Origin: an uncultured Selenomonas sp.
Lineage (GTDB): Bacteria; Bacillota; Negativicutes; Selenomonadales; Selenomonadaceae
Length of the DNA: 46,509 bases
Direction of reading: 5' to 3'
NCBI GenBank assembly: GCA_938045435.1
Contig: CALIBA010000186.1
Span: forward strand, 1-46,509
Below, in pieces: positions 15,697 to 24,300 of the stretch (position 1 is the stretch's first letter; every line of letters begins with the position of its first letter). Below the pieces are notes generated by a model. The model made no database searches. It saw only the letters and a program-made list of their open reading frames with translations, and was not told where the DNA came from. The position numbers were made by a program, and so were the translations under genes.

Positions 15697-15930
15697 ATGC
15701 GTGACCATCCCACACACGGCGAAATCTGGCGGCACTTCAAGGGAAATCTCTACCGCATCGAGACCACGGCGGAGCACACGGAGACGGGCGAGGTGCTCGT
15801 CATCTATCAGGCACTCTATGGAACCTACGGCATCTATGCGCGCCCGCTCACGATGTTCATGAGTGCCGTCGATCGGGAGAAATATCCCAATGCACCGCAG
15901 GAATGGCGGTTTGAAAAAATTCATCCGTAA
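15697..15930 (+). CDS. DUF1653 domain protein
   Basis: A 77-residue soluble protein that is essentially one DUF1653 domain. It starts HGEIWRHFKGNLYRIETTA, continues with VLVIYQALYGTYGIYARPL and ends in the usual RFEKI. The family is widespread in bacteria, its function is unknown, and the fold is small and beta-rich. AGGAGGG precedes ATG 15697 by 8 nt. It has its own consensus promoter (15622-15650) with an inverted repeat across the start region, and a strong terminator (15934-15969), so it forms a regulated single-gene unit. Confidence 0.9.
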   Translation: MRDHPTHGEIWRHFKGNLYRIETTAEHTETGEVLVIYQALYGTYGIYARPLTMFMSAVDREKYPNAPQEWRFEKIHP

Positions 15931-15933
15931 CGC

Positions 15934-15969
15934 ACAACACCCCGACGGCAGATGCCATCGGGGTGTTGT
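15934..15969. terminator. Bidirectional terminator between the DUF1653 and receptor genes
   Basis: ACAACACCCCGA (15934-15945) and TCGGGGTGTTGT (15958-15969) form a perfect 12-bp stem with a 12-nt loop, placed between two convergent genes. Confidence 0.85.
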
Positions 15970-15986
15970 CATAGACAGGACGCCGA

Positions 15987-17936
15987 TCAAAAAACGTAAT
16001 TCACGCCGACAAGGAAGGAGCGTCCGACGATGTAGTAGGTGCCGCTGTTCGTATGGTCGCGGCGATTAAGGAGATTGTCCACATCGAACGTGCCCATGAG
16101 CGCGGGCGTGAAGCGATAGGCGACGTGAAGGTTCGAGACGAGGAGATTACCGGAAATCGGCACGAAGGAGGTGCGCTCGCTGCGTGTACTGTTGTACCCG
16201 CGATCCCCCCAGTAGCTGAGGCTGAGTGCCGCCGTAAGGTCGCGGTTCTCATAGTTCACGCCTGCCGTCATCTGATAGCGGCCAAGCGCACGCACCCAGT
16301 CCTGCCCCGCCTTGTACTTGCGCTCAGGATTGCCGTAGGTAACGCCCGTATTGAAGCTGAAATGCGCATCCACATCCTGCGCGTAGGAGATTTCCACGCC
16401 CGTATTACGGTAGGATGCGGCGTTCGTCTGGTAGCTCTTGCCATCCGCCCCCTTGATGCCGACGATCTGGTCGCTCACGCTCGTGTGGAATACCGTCGCG
16501 GTGAAGCGGCGCCCTTTGTTGTCGTACTTATAACCCGCCTCATAGTTCCAACCGGATTCGGGACTCAGATTTGGGTTTGGCACCATGACTGCACTCGCGT
16601 AGTAGAGGTTGCGGAAGTTCGGCATGCGAAAGAATTTCCCGACGCTCGCATAGACGGCGCTGTCACGACTGAGGCGCGTCGTCACCTGCAGCTGCGGGAG
16701 GAAGGCACTGTAGGCACCCGCCGAGGACTTCACCCAGTCCGCACGCGTACTCAGGATCGCGGCCGTTACGGGGCTGAGATCGCGGTCGTAGGAGGCGATG
16801 AGTGAGTATTCATTCATCCCGTAGCCGCCAAACTTCGCATAGGGTCTAAGGGTACTGTCGCTCTCTCTATACTTCCGATATTTCTGATTCTCGTTGACAT
16901 AGGTCTGCCGCTTCGCTGAGAGCCCGACGAGGGTGGTGCTCACATCGTCCTTCCAGACCTTCTTCACCTCTGCGCCGTAGTGGCGGTGGTGGCTCTTCTC
17001 CCACTCCACGACGCTCGGATTCGCCGTAAAATAGTCGGGGTTCGAGATCGAGCGGTAGTTGTAGTACGCACTGCCCGACCATCCCTTTTGATCCTGATAA
17101 CTAAAGTTCGCAAAATGCTCGTCATCGTCGTAGTTGAAATACTTGAGCAGCTGCCCCGCCGCGTCATTGTAGTGAATGGAGTGATTCTTGCCGCTGTAGA
17201 TATAGGAGAGCCGCATCGCGTCATTGATTTTGTAGGTCAGATTCACATGATCCTTGCGGCTCTTGCCGAATCCGACCATATAAGGCGTTTCAACGCCGTT
17301 GATTTTCAGATCCCCGAGCACATCCGTCAGATTCCCCGTCTTGCCGTAGTATGAACGGCTGACAGCAAGCCCGACCTTGCCGAGGTCAATGGTTGCCGCA
17401 TAGTCACGCTGTCCGCGGTCACCCGCCGCAACGCGCACGCTGTTCTTATACTGCGCCTTCGTGATGACGTTGATGACGCCGCCAAACGCCTCAGAGCCGT
17501 AGAGCACGGAGCCGCCGCCCTTGACGACCTCCACGCGCTCCACTGCATCGAGGCGCATCATATCGAGATGGCTCACATTGTTGAACGACGCGGGCACGCC
17601 GTCGATGAGGACGAGCGTCCCACTGTCTACGCCGCGCAGATTCGCGCCCGCATTGCCCGTGATCCACGTCTGCCCGTCGGGTCCCATGCTCGTGAAATGC
17701 ACACCATTCTTGAACTTCAGCGCAGAGATTACATCGCGTACGCCCGTTTTCTTCAACTCCTCGGCGGTATAGACTGTCGTATCGGCCGGTGTCATGAGCG
17801 TCTCCTTCTCATAGCCCTGCGCCGTCACGTTGACCGACGGTGTCTCATAGCTCTGTGTCTCCTCTGCCGCCTGCGCCGCGAGTGGAACTGCGCAAAGTGC
17901 ACACGAGAGTCCTGCCATCCACTGTTTCTTTCTCAT
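15987..17936 (-). CDS. TonB-dependent outer-membrane receptor (BtuB/haem-receptor-like)
   Basis: A 649-residue outer-membrane gated porin. It has a signal peptide (MRKKQWMAGLSCALCAVPLAAQA) and a plug domain, with LVLIDGVPASFNN near residue 115 and YGSEAFGGVINVIT near 150. The barrel ends in the aromatic GVNYVF. A TonB-box-like SVNVTAQ lies just after the signal peptide. AAGGAGG precedes ATG 17936. The size and plug match vitamin B12 and haem receptors better than the larger ferric-siderophore group, but the substrate cannot be fixed. It follows the binding-protein gene of an ABC importer on the same strand, after two hairpins, and is probably the last gene of that operon. It is not closely similar to the other three receptors here. 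Confidence 0.92.
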   Translation of the reverse strand: MRKKQWMAGLSCALCAVPLAAQAAEETQSYETPSVNVTAQGYEKETLMTPADTTVYTAEELKKTGVRDVISALKFKNGVHFTSMGPDGQTWITGNAGANLRGVDSGTLVLIDGVPASFNNVSHLDMMRLDAVERVEVVKGGGSVLYGSEAFGGVINVITKAQYKNSVRVAAGDRGQRDYAATIDLGKVGLAVSRSYYGKTGNLTDVLGDLKINGVETPYMVGFGKSRKDHVNLTYKINDAMRLSYIYSGKNHSIHYNDAAGQLLKYFNYDDDEHFANFSYQDQKGWSGSAYYNYRSISNPDYFTANPSVVEWEKSHHRHYGAEVKKVWKDDVSTTLVGLSAKRQTYVNENQKYRKYRESDSTLRPYAKFGGYGMNEYSLIASYDRDLSPVTAAILSTRADWVKSSAGAYSAFLPQLQVTTRLSRDSAVYASVGKFFRMPNFRNLYYASAVMVPNPNLSPESGWNYEAGYKYDNKGRRFTATVFHTSVSDQIVGIKGADGKSYQTNAASYRNTGVEISYAQDVDAHFSFNTGVTYGNPERKYKAGQDWVRALGRYQMTAGVNYENRDLTAALSLSYWGDRGYNSTRSERTSFVPISGNLLVSNLHVAYRFTPALMGTFDVDNLLNRRDHTNSGTYYIVGRSFLVGVNYVF

Positions 17937-17999
17937 AAATATCCTCCTTAAAATAAACGATATTGGGGACGCCCCTTTCACTACGCTGCGCGTGATCCC

Positions 18000-18056
18000 C
18001 CTCCCCCGTCGTACACGGGGGAGGCAGCAAATCAGCCTCTACCGCCGCGGCAGAGG
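18000..18056 (-). terminator. Two GC-rich hairpins between binding-protein and receptor genes
   Basis: CCTCCCCCGT/ACGGGGGAGG (18000-18024) is a 10-bp perfect stem, and CCTCT...AGAGG with an extended CCGC/GCGG (18036-18056) forms a second. Neither is followed by a strong T run on the minus strand. They may attenuate transcription or protect message ends rather than fully terminate. Confidence 0.5.
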
Positions 18057-18061
18057 AGGCT

Positions 18062-19048
18062 TTACTGCCCATCCACTACACTCAGATGCCGCCCGACGGG
18101 CTGCTCCACCACATCTCCGTAGGCCATGTGCGCGATGTCCTGTGCTCCGAATACCATGTCCTGCGATGCATTGTAGATATAGCCCTCATGGGGGCGCACA
18201 ATCTGCTCGTCACGGATTGCCTTCACCGTCTGCAGTGCGGGATCCTCGAGGTACTCGCGGTTGAACTTGTCGATGTCGTAGCTGCCGTGGTCATTCCAGA
18301 CCGGCACAATCATGACATCGGGATTCACCGCGAGGATGTGTTCCTTCGTCAGTGCCTGCCCCGCCGTGAGGCCGATCTCTGCCGCGCCGTTGCGTACCCC
18401 CGCCATCGTGCAGAGATGGTCGAACAGCCCTCCCTTGCTCCCGAACGTCGGCGACATGGAGATGACGAGCACTGTCTTGCGCGCTGCGGGCGGAATCGCC
18501 GCAACACGGGCGGCGAGTGTCTGACACTCCGCATCATAGGCAGAGATCAGCGCCGTCCCCTTTGTCTCCTCACCGAGCGCGGCGGCGACGAGCCGGACGG
18601 CAGCGCGCACCCCATCTGCAGAGCGCGGCTTCTCACACGCAACGACCCGAATACCGAGATCGCGCAGGGTATCTGCCACGGCGGCGTCCTTTCCCGCATC
18701 GAGAAAGACGACATCGGGGTGCAGTGCTACGACCTGCTCCGCCGACGGCTGATTCAGCTTCACGGGAATCTGCTCTGCAATCCCGACGATATTTGAGCTG
18801 TTCGGATCGTCCGCCAGATGATCGATGCCGACGAGACGTTCCGGCGGCACGAGCCCGAGCACAATATCATCGAGCCAGAGCGCATAGTTCAGCACGCGCA
18901 CGGGCTTTTCTTCAAACATCACCACCCGCCCCTCGGCATCCGTCACCTGATAGCCGCCCGCCTGCTCTGTCGGAGACCCGCTGCAGCCGAGCGCCGCGAA
19001 CAGAAGCAGCACGCAGAGCAGGAGCGCAGACACACGTTGTATTTGCAT
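18062..19048 (-). CDS. Second periplasmic binding lipoprotein of the iron-complex/B12 ABC importer
   Basis: A 328-residue lipoprotein of the FhuD/BtuF/FecB class III binding-protein family. The signal peptide ends in FAALGC, giving a lipidated Cys. The first lobe has the typical VTDAEGRVVMFEEKPVRVL strand and the rigid-helix layout follows. PDVVFLDAG and VNPDVMIVP repeat the substrate-lobe pattern. ATG 19048 has GGAG 5 nt upstream; two earlier ATGs (19051, 19069) are closer to the site or overlap the ATPase gene. Its place after the ATPase, in an operon that already starts with another binding protein, is unusual. It may broaden substrate range or act with the adjacent receptor. Confidence 0.87.
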   Translation of the reverse strand: MQIQRVSALLLCVLLLFAALGCSGSPTEQAGGYQVTDAEGRVVMFEEKPVRVLNYALWLDDIVLGLVPPERLVGIDHLADDPNSSNIVGIAEQIPVKLNQPSAEQVVALHPDVVFLDAGKDAAVADTLRDLGIRVVACEKPRSADGVRAAVRLVAAALGEETKGTALISAYDAECQTLAARVAAIPPAARKTVLVISMSPTFGSKGGLFDHLCTMAGVRNGAAEIGLTAGQALTKEHILAVNPDVMIVPVWNDHGSYDIDKFNREYLEDPALQTVKAIRDEQIVRPHEGYIYNASQDMVFGAQDIAHMAYGDVVEQPVGRHLSVVDGQ

Positions 19049-19061
19049 CATTTCTCCTTTC

Positions 19062-19850
19062 CTACCCATCCTTCAACAATCGCACATGCTTTCGTCCATC
19101 CTCGACGGTCACGCACGTCTGTACGCCGTACATCGCCGCGACATTCTCCTCGGTCAGCACCTCCTGCGCACCCCCATATGCGAATACATGCGCATCCTTC
19201 AACATGAGCAGGGTATCGCAAAAGAGCGAGGCAAGGTTGAGATCGTGGATGGTCATGAGGACGGCGATGTTCTCATTCTTTGCAATCTCTGTAATGAGGC
19301 GCAGGATAAAGAGCTGATGGTAAAGATCGAGGCTCGCCGTCGGTTCATCAAGGATGATGATGCCGGTTTCCTGCGCCAGTGCCCGCGCGATGAAGACGCG
19401 CTGCCGCTCGCCGCCGCTCATCTCTTGGATGTTCCGCATTGCAAAATCCGTCAACTCCATCCGCCGGATCACCTGAAAGGCGATGCGTTCATCCTCTGCC
19501 CGATAGCGGTATCCTGCATAGGGCAGGCGACCCATCAGCACCGTTTGGAGCGCCGTCATGCCGAACGCTGCGTTCGTATACTGCGGTACATAGGCAATGC
19601 GCTTTGCGACCTCTGTCGGATGCAGATCTGCAAGCTGTTCTCCATAGGCGCGTACGATCCCCGCATCCGGGCGCAGGAGCTGGGCGATGCACTTGATGAG
19701 CGTCGTCTTGCCCGTACCGTTAGGGCCGAGGAGCCCCAGCACCTCCCCCGCCTGCACCGTTAGTGAAACCCCATCGAGAATCTTCCTGCCCTTTCGATAG
19801 CCAAAGCTCAGCTGCTCAACTGCTAGACTCGTCTTTTCTTTCTCAGCCAT
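19062..19850 (-). CDS. ABC importer ATPase, FecE/BtuD/FhuC type
   Basis: A 262-residue ATPase subunit for import of iron chelates, haem or cobalamin. Walker A GPNGTGKTT is at about residues 38-46 and the Q-loop region with YVPQYTNAAFGMTA at about 90-103. The signature MSGGERQR is near 144, Walker B IIILDEPTASLD near 164, and the switch His in MTIHDLN near 200. The start codon overlaps the permease stop as TAATG, so the two are translationally coupled. The YxPQ pattern and length match the FecCDE class rather than exporters. Confidence 0.94.
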   Translation of the reverse strand: MAEKEKTSLAVEQLSFGYRKGRKILDGVSLTVQAGEVLGLLGPNGTGKTTLIKCIAQLLRPDAGIVRAYGEQLADLHPTEVAKRIAYVPQYTNAAFGMTALQTVLMGRLPYAGYRYRAEDERIAFQVIRRMELTDFAMRNIQEMSGGERQRVFIARALAQETGIIILDEPTASLDLYHQLFILRLITEIAKNENIAVLMTIHDLNLASLFCDTLLMLKDAHVFAYGGAQEVLTEENVAAMYGVQTCVTVEDGRKHVRLLKDG

Positions 19851-20899
19851 TAGAGTCCCCTCCGATTGCGCAAAATCAGATGGATAAAGAGCGGCACGCC
19901 GAAGAACGAAATGACAATCCCAACGGGAATCGTCACCGGATAGAGGATCAGCTTGCCCACCGTATCTGACACGAGGAGGAGCGCTGCCCCGATCACCGCC
20001 GTAAACGGCAGATAAAACCTTGCGTCCGTCCCGATGAGAAAGCGCGCCATATGCGGCGCGATCAGTCCCACGAAGCCAATCACCCCCGTAAAACTGATGA
20101 TCGTCGCCGTCATAAAGACTGCCACAATGCCCGCAATCGTCCGCATCCGCGCGGGATTCACCCCGAGACTGCGCGCCGTCTCATCGTCGCTGACCGCCAT
20201 CACATTGAGCGGCAGCGCGTAAAAAAGCGCGACGAAAAGCCCCGCCGTGACGATGATGCCGCCAATGCCGACATACTCCCACGAAGCGCGGTGCAGCGAC
20301 CCGAATGTCCATTGGATGACCGCCGCGAGCTTGTGCTCCTGTGCAAAGAATTCGAGCGTCGCCGTCAGCGCACTGAAAAAATAATTCAGCGCGATGCCAA
20401 CAAGCACAATACTCGTCGGACTGAGCCCCGCGCGCTGCGCGATCCCGTAGACGATGACGCCGCAGGTGCATGAGAGCAGGAACGCTGCGCTGATGATGCC
20501 GAGATTGCTGTCTAAGGCCGTCCCTGCCCCGAGCACGATAGAGAGTGATGCGCCAAGCGCCGCCGCCGCCGAGATGCCGAGCGTGAACGGACTGACGAGT
20601 GCATTGCGCGTCACGGACTGCATGAGCGCACCTGCGACCGCAAGCCCTGCGCCTGCAATCATCGCAAGCACAACGCGCGGCAGACGCAGCAGCAGGATGA
20701 TCTTATTCATTGCCGCGTCCGCGCCCACATCAAGTGTTCCATCCAAATACCGCATGACGGCGTCCACCGTCTGAAACATCGCCGCATCCTTCATCCCAAG
20801 CGTCGTAAAGGCATAGGCGGCGATGAGCGTCAGCGCAGCCCCCGCTCCAATCATCAGATATTTGCGGCGGCTGCTTTCATAGTATTCCTGTTCCAGCAT
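19850..20899 (-). CDS. FecCD-family ABC importer permease
   Basis: A 349-residue membrane subunit of the FecCD/BtuC family, which works as a homodimer with about ten helices per monomer. Family landmarks are RLPRVVLAMIAGAGLAVAG (about residue 75), NALVSPFTLGISAAAALGA (about 105) and FIGLIAPH-like GFVGLIAPHMARFLIG (about 280). The last region couples to the ATPase. ATG 20899 lies 8 nt after the upstream stop; longer versions of the frame would overlap the binding-protein gene. It transports the ligand delivered by one or both binding lipoproteins. Confidence 0.93.
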   Translation of the reverse strand: MLEQEYYESSRRKYLMIGAGAALTLIAAYAFTTLGMKDAAMFQTVDAVMRYLDGTLDVGADAAMNKIILLLRLPRVVLAMIAGAGLAVAGALMQSVTRNALVSPFTLGISAAAALGASLSIVLGAGTALDSNLGIISAAFLLSCTCGVIVYGIAQRAGLSPTSIVLVGIALNYFFSALTATLEFFAQEHKLAAVIQWTFGSLHRASWEYVGIGGIIVTAGLFVALFYALPLNVMAVSDDETARSLGVNPARMRTIAGIVAVFMTATIISFTGVIGFVGLIAPHMARFLIGTDARFYLPFTAVIGAALLLVSDTVGKLILYPVTIPVGIVISFFGVPLFIHLILRNRRGL

Positions 20900-20907
20900 A
20901 CCGCGTT

Positions 20908-21975
20908 TCACTCCCCCAAATGATAGGCGGGATAGGTATGCCCGCTGACATACGGCAGGTGCTGATACTTTTCGAGCCACACTTTGAATACGTCCTCCGG
21001 GTGCAGATCGGGGAGCTGCTCCGGATAGAGGAACTTTGCGATATACATCGTTCCGACGAGCTTTGATGCGCCGCCATGGACATAGTGGGAGAGCAGCAGG
21101 ATGCGGTCATTTTTCACCGCGTCAATCGTGTCCCACCCCGTGCGCGTGGTGATCGAGCGCAGGATGCGCGCATGATCCTCCGGTGTGGGCGGGATATAGG
21201 AGGCGCTGACCTTTGGCTCCGAGACTTTGACGATATAGGCAGGATTGCGCTCTATCACCGCCTCGATGTTCACCTGTGGGTTTTTTGCATCCTCAAAAAT
21301 ATTGTCCGCGCCCGCATACTTCACCATATCGTAGAAATAGTTGCCCGGGACGGTCGTACTCCCCTCCTCCCGATACTCAAAGTAGAGCTTCTTTTTCGGT
21401 ACGTTTGCCGTCTGCCGTTGGATGTAGGCAAGCTGCTCCATAAAGAAGTCCGAGAGCTCCTTTGCCTCCGCTTCTTTGCCGAAAAGTGTACCGATGAGTG
21501 CGCAGTTTTTCTCGAACTGGCTTGTATAATACGCGTCCACCACGATGACCTGGATGCCGAACTTCCCGAGTTTTTCCGCAGCGTCCTCCCATGCGCCGTT
21601 GCCCGTCAGAATGAGCGCCTGCGGCTGCAGTTCGATGATCTTTTCATAGTTCAGATTCCCCTGATTGGCACCGATGATCTGATCCTTGGTAAACCGCCCC
21701 GGAAAGGCAGAGGGGTCGTTGAAGATATAGTTGTCCACGCCGACCACCGTATCGAGAGAGCCCACTGCATTGATGAGCTCGGCGTTGTAGGCGTTCGACA
21801 CGACGACGCGCGTTAATGGATGCGGTACGGTCACTGTGCGTCCGAGGCTGTCCGTGATGGTGATGGTGCCGGCGGCATCCGATGCTGTCTCTGCTTTTTC
21901 TTTGCCGCAGCCCGCGAGCAGGCAAAGTCCGCAGAGCAGTGCGCACAGCATATATAAAATATGGTTCTTTCTCAT
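20908..21975 (-). CDS. First periplasmic binding lipoprotein of the iron-complex/B12 ABC importer
   Basis: A 355-residue class III substrate-binding lipoprotein. The signal peptide ends in CLLAGCGKE, an excellent lipobox. The domain begins with ITDSLGRTVTVPHPLTRVVV and contains LQPQALILTGNG in the first lobe, with IERNPAYIVKV in the second. The Tyr- and His-rich C-terminus (YPAYHLGE) is unusual but its meaning is unclear. GGAGG lies close to ATG 21975. It sits directly upstream of the permease and is its obvious partner. The family binds Fe-siderophores, haem or cobalamin; the ligand cannot be read from sequence. Confidence 0.92.
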   Translation of the reverse strand: MRKNHILYMLCALLCGLCLLAGCGKEKAETASDAAGTITITDSLGRTVTVPHPLTRVVVSNAYNAELINAVGSLDTVVGVDNYIFNDPSAFPGRFTKDQIIGANQGNLNYEKIIELQPQALILTGNGAWEDAAEKLGKFGIQVIVVDAYYTSQFEKNCALIGTLFGKEAEAKELSDFFMEQLAYIQRQTANVPKKKLYFEYREEGSTTVPGNYFYDMVKYAGADNIFEDAKNPQVNIEAVIERNPAYIVKVSEPKVSASYIPPTPEDHARILRSITTRTGWDTIDAVKNDRILLLSHYVHGGASKLVGTMYIAKFLYPEQLPDLHPEDVFKVWLEKYQHLPYVSGHTYPAYHLGE

Positions 21976-22012
21976 GTTTCCTCCCTAAATTCATGTTCTG
22001 AATCAATCGTAT

Positions 22013-22058
22013 AAGAAGGGCATCCGCCGCATTTTTGTGCGGCAGATGCCCCCTTCTT
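22013..22058 (-). terminator. Hairpin between receptor and binding-protein genes
   Basis: AAGAAGGGCATC-GCCGCA pairs with TGCGGC-GATGCCC-TTCTT across a short T-rich loop, with small bulges. It follows the receptor stop by 5 nt. The trailing U run is weak, so partial termination or message stabilisation is more likely than a full stop. Confidence 0.6.
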
Positions 22059-22063
22059 TGAGC

Positions 22064-24274
22064 TTACAGCATCATTGTGAGCGACATCACAAAGCTGCGC
22101 GGATAGCCCTGAATCCCATAGTTATAGCCCGGACGGGACATCCAGTAACGTTTGTCGAGGACATTGTACGCCGTGAGGCTCAGCGTCGTCGGCACCGTGC
22201 CAAGCGTTGTTTGATACGTCACGCCGAGATCTACTGTCACATAAGAAGGCACATCGAGCTGCTTTGCCGCACTCGTATAGATCGGCGCCTTGCCGGAATA
22301 GACCATGCGCATGAATGCCGCGGTCTTCGCATCCGCTGCGTACTCCGCGGCGAGCATCCCGCTCCAGTCCGCAATGCCGCTGACGCCCCTGCCGTCCAGC
22401 ACCGTATTCGTTTTCTGCTCCGTCGCCAGATGCATGAGCCCGCCTGTCAGCGTCCACTTCGGCGCGATCTGCCCGGAGACACTTAGCTCAACGCCCTTGA
22501 GTTTATTCTTGCCCTCCATCACCTTCGTCGGTCGTGCATCGCCGACATAGGTGACATCCATCGTGCGGTCCTGCTCGATCTGGAATAGGCTCAGCCCTGC
22601 ACTGATGCGGTCCTTCCGATACTTCACACCGATCTCATTCTGCTTCGTCTTGGCGGGGCTAAGGATGCGCCCCGTATTCATATACCCGCCGCCGACAGCG
22701 GTCCCCTTGTCAAAACTCTCGGAGTGGTTCGCATAGAGACTGAGATCCTCCGTCGGCTTGTAGACAATGCCGTACGTCGGCGAATTCGCACTGCTGCTTA
22801 CGGTTTTCCCATCCTTGTAGCCGGACGTATTCGAGTAGGATGTTGCCTTTACGCTGTGATGATGCACACCCAGCAGGACGGATGCCTTGCCGTAGGTGAG
22901 GGTATCTGTCACGGATATACCGGAGTAAATCGTTGCCCCCGACTTGATCGGGCCACTGATCGTGGCAGGATCATAGTTTTGAACGAGCGTGCGGATGCCA
23001 TCGCGCAGCGATCCGCTCACGCGGCCATAGACAGGAACTTGATTGCCATACCTGCCCCTCTGCTCATAGCCCCAATATCCATAGTACCAGTCGCGGTCGA
23101 GTGCGAGGACCATATCGTTCTTCACCGGCCCGATGTCAAACGCGCCGCGTACGCCGAGCTGCACATAGTTGTTTCGCACCGCAAACGGATTTGTCCACAG
23201 TGCATTCTGGAAATCGCCGTCCTCATTCAGCATAAAGACTCTGCTCGCGTTCGTCATCACGTAGCTTCTGCCATGGTTATAGCTGGAGCCGGCATTGAGA
23301 AACGCCTTCCATCTTTCACTCAGCCGCTGCTCGTGGTTGAGCACCGCCGTCCACGTGGTCATGGTGAGATGTGCCCCGTTAAAGCTGTAATTGCTGCGGC
23401 CGCTCGGCGGAGCAGGCAGGCGATCCCCCGTATAGGCATTGGCACCCGCTCCGTCAAAGGCGAAGTAGCGCTGTCCGCCCTCGTTCTTTGAATAGCGGTA
23501 GCCTGCAAAGAGATTGGTTGTGCTCTTTGCACCTTGATGGTCAAGGTTGATGTAGAAATCGCGCGTTGTCATCTTCTCGCGTTTCACTGCCGTCTTGCCT
23601 TGAATATTCTCAGCACTCACGCGGATGCCCCACTGCGCGTTCCTGCCGAAGCGCTTGCCGATGTCGAAAATCTCGCCAAGGGCGCCGCGGCCATTGATCG
23701 TCTGCTGGTAGATGATGCGCTCCTTATCGTACGCCGCCTTCTTCGTCACGAGGTTGACCGAGCCGCCCGCCGACTCCGAACTCGCCGTGCCGTGAATGCC
23801 AATCGCAGGTCCTGCGATCACCTCGATGCGCTCCACAAAATTCGCGGGCGTATTCATCTGCGTGAACATGCCGGGCACGCCGTTGATCTTGAACTGATAG
23901 GCATTCATGGCAAAGCCGCGAATCGAAAAGTCATTGTAGAGAGTACTGCCGCTTGTGCGTACGGACGACGATGTGAGAAGCGCGTTCGGCAGCGTGTTCA
24001 TCCCATCGTCATACTGCGTGATGGCCTTGTTCGTGATGTTCGTCTGATGGAACGGGACATCCATCACGTCCTTCGTACCGAGAAAGCCCGTCCCGCCTGT
24101 ACTGCTTACAAGACGGTTTTCATCGCTCTCCGCGCTGCGCTCCCCTTCGACCACAATATCAGGGAGCGCATAGCCGGGCATCTCCTCTGCTCGCTCTGCG
24201 GCATGTGCCGCCCCCATCCAACCAGCGCCTGCTGCCGCCAGCGTCACGGCAAAGACCATTTGTTTTTTCGTCAT
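22064..24274 (-). CDS. TonB-dependent siderophore-type outer-membrane receptor
   Basis: A 736-residue receptor with a signal peptide (MTKKQMVFAVTLAAAGAGWM..AHA) and a mature start carrying the motif YALPDIVVEGERSAE, likely including the TonB box. The plug contains FSIRGFAMNAYQFKINGVPG (about residue 125) and ESAGGSVNLVTKKA (about 170), as in FhuA/FoxA-type receptors. The barrel ends in FVMSLTMML. GAGGAG precedes ATG 24274. It starts 26 nt after the stop of a paralogous receptor, so the two form one message. Size and plug match ferric-siderophore receptors; the exact ligand is unknown. Confidence 0.92.
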   Translation of the reverse strand: MTKKQMVFAVTLAAAGAGWMGAAHAAERAEEMPGYALPDIVVEGERSAESDENRLVSSTGGTGFLGTKDVMDVPFHQTNITNKAITQYDDGMNTLPNALLTSSSVRTSGSTLYNDFSIRGFAMNAYQFKINGVPGMFTQMNTPANFVERIEVIAGPAIGIHGTASSESAGGSVNLVTKKAAYDKERIIYQQTINGRGALGEIFDIGKRFGRNAQWGIRVSAENIQGKTAVKREKMTTRDFYINLDHQGAKSTTNLFAGYRYSKNEGGQRYFAFDGAGANAYTGDRLPAPPSGRSNYSFNGAHLTMTTWTAVLNHEQRLSERWKAFLNAGSSYNHGRSYVMTNASRVFMLNEDGDFQNALWTNPFAVRNNYVQLGVRGAFDIGPVKNDMVLALDRDWYYGYWGYEQRGRYGNQVPVYGRVSGSLRDGIRTLVQNYDPATISGPIKSGATIYSGISVTDTLTYGKASVLLGVHHHSVKATSYSNTSGYKDGKTVSSSANSPTYGIVYKPTEDLSLYANHSESFDKGTAVGGGYMNTGRILSPAKTKQNEIGVKYRKDRISAGLSLFQIEQDRTMDVTYVGDARPTKVMEGKNKLKGVELSVSGQIAPKWTLTGGLMHLATEQKTNTVLDGRGVSGIADWSGMLAAEYAADAKTAAFMRMVYSGKAPIYTSAAKQLDVPSYVTVDLGVTYQTTLGTVPTTLSLTAYNVLDKRYWMSRPGYNYGIQGYPRSFVMSLTMML

Positions 24275-24300
24275 AATAGGCTCCTCTCTTTCCCCTCTGC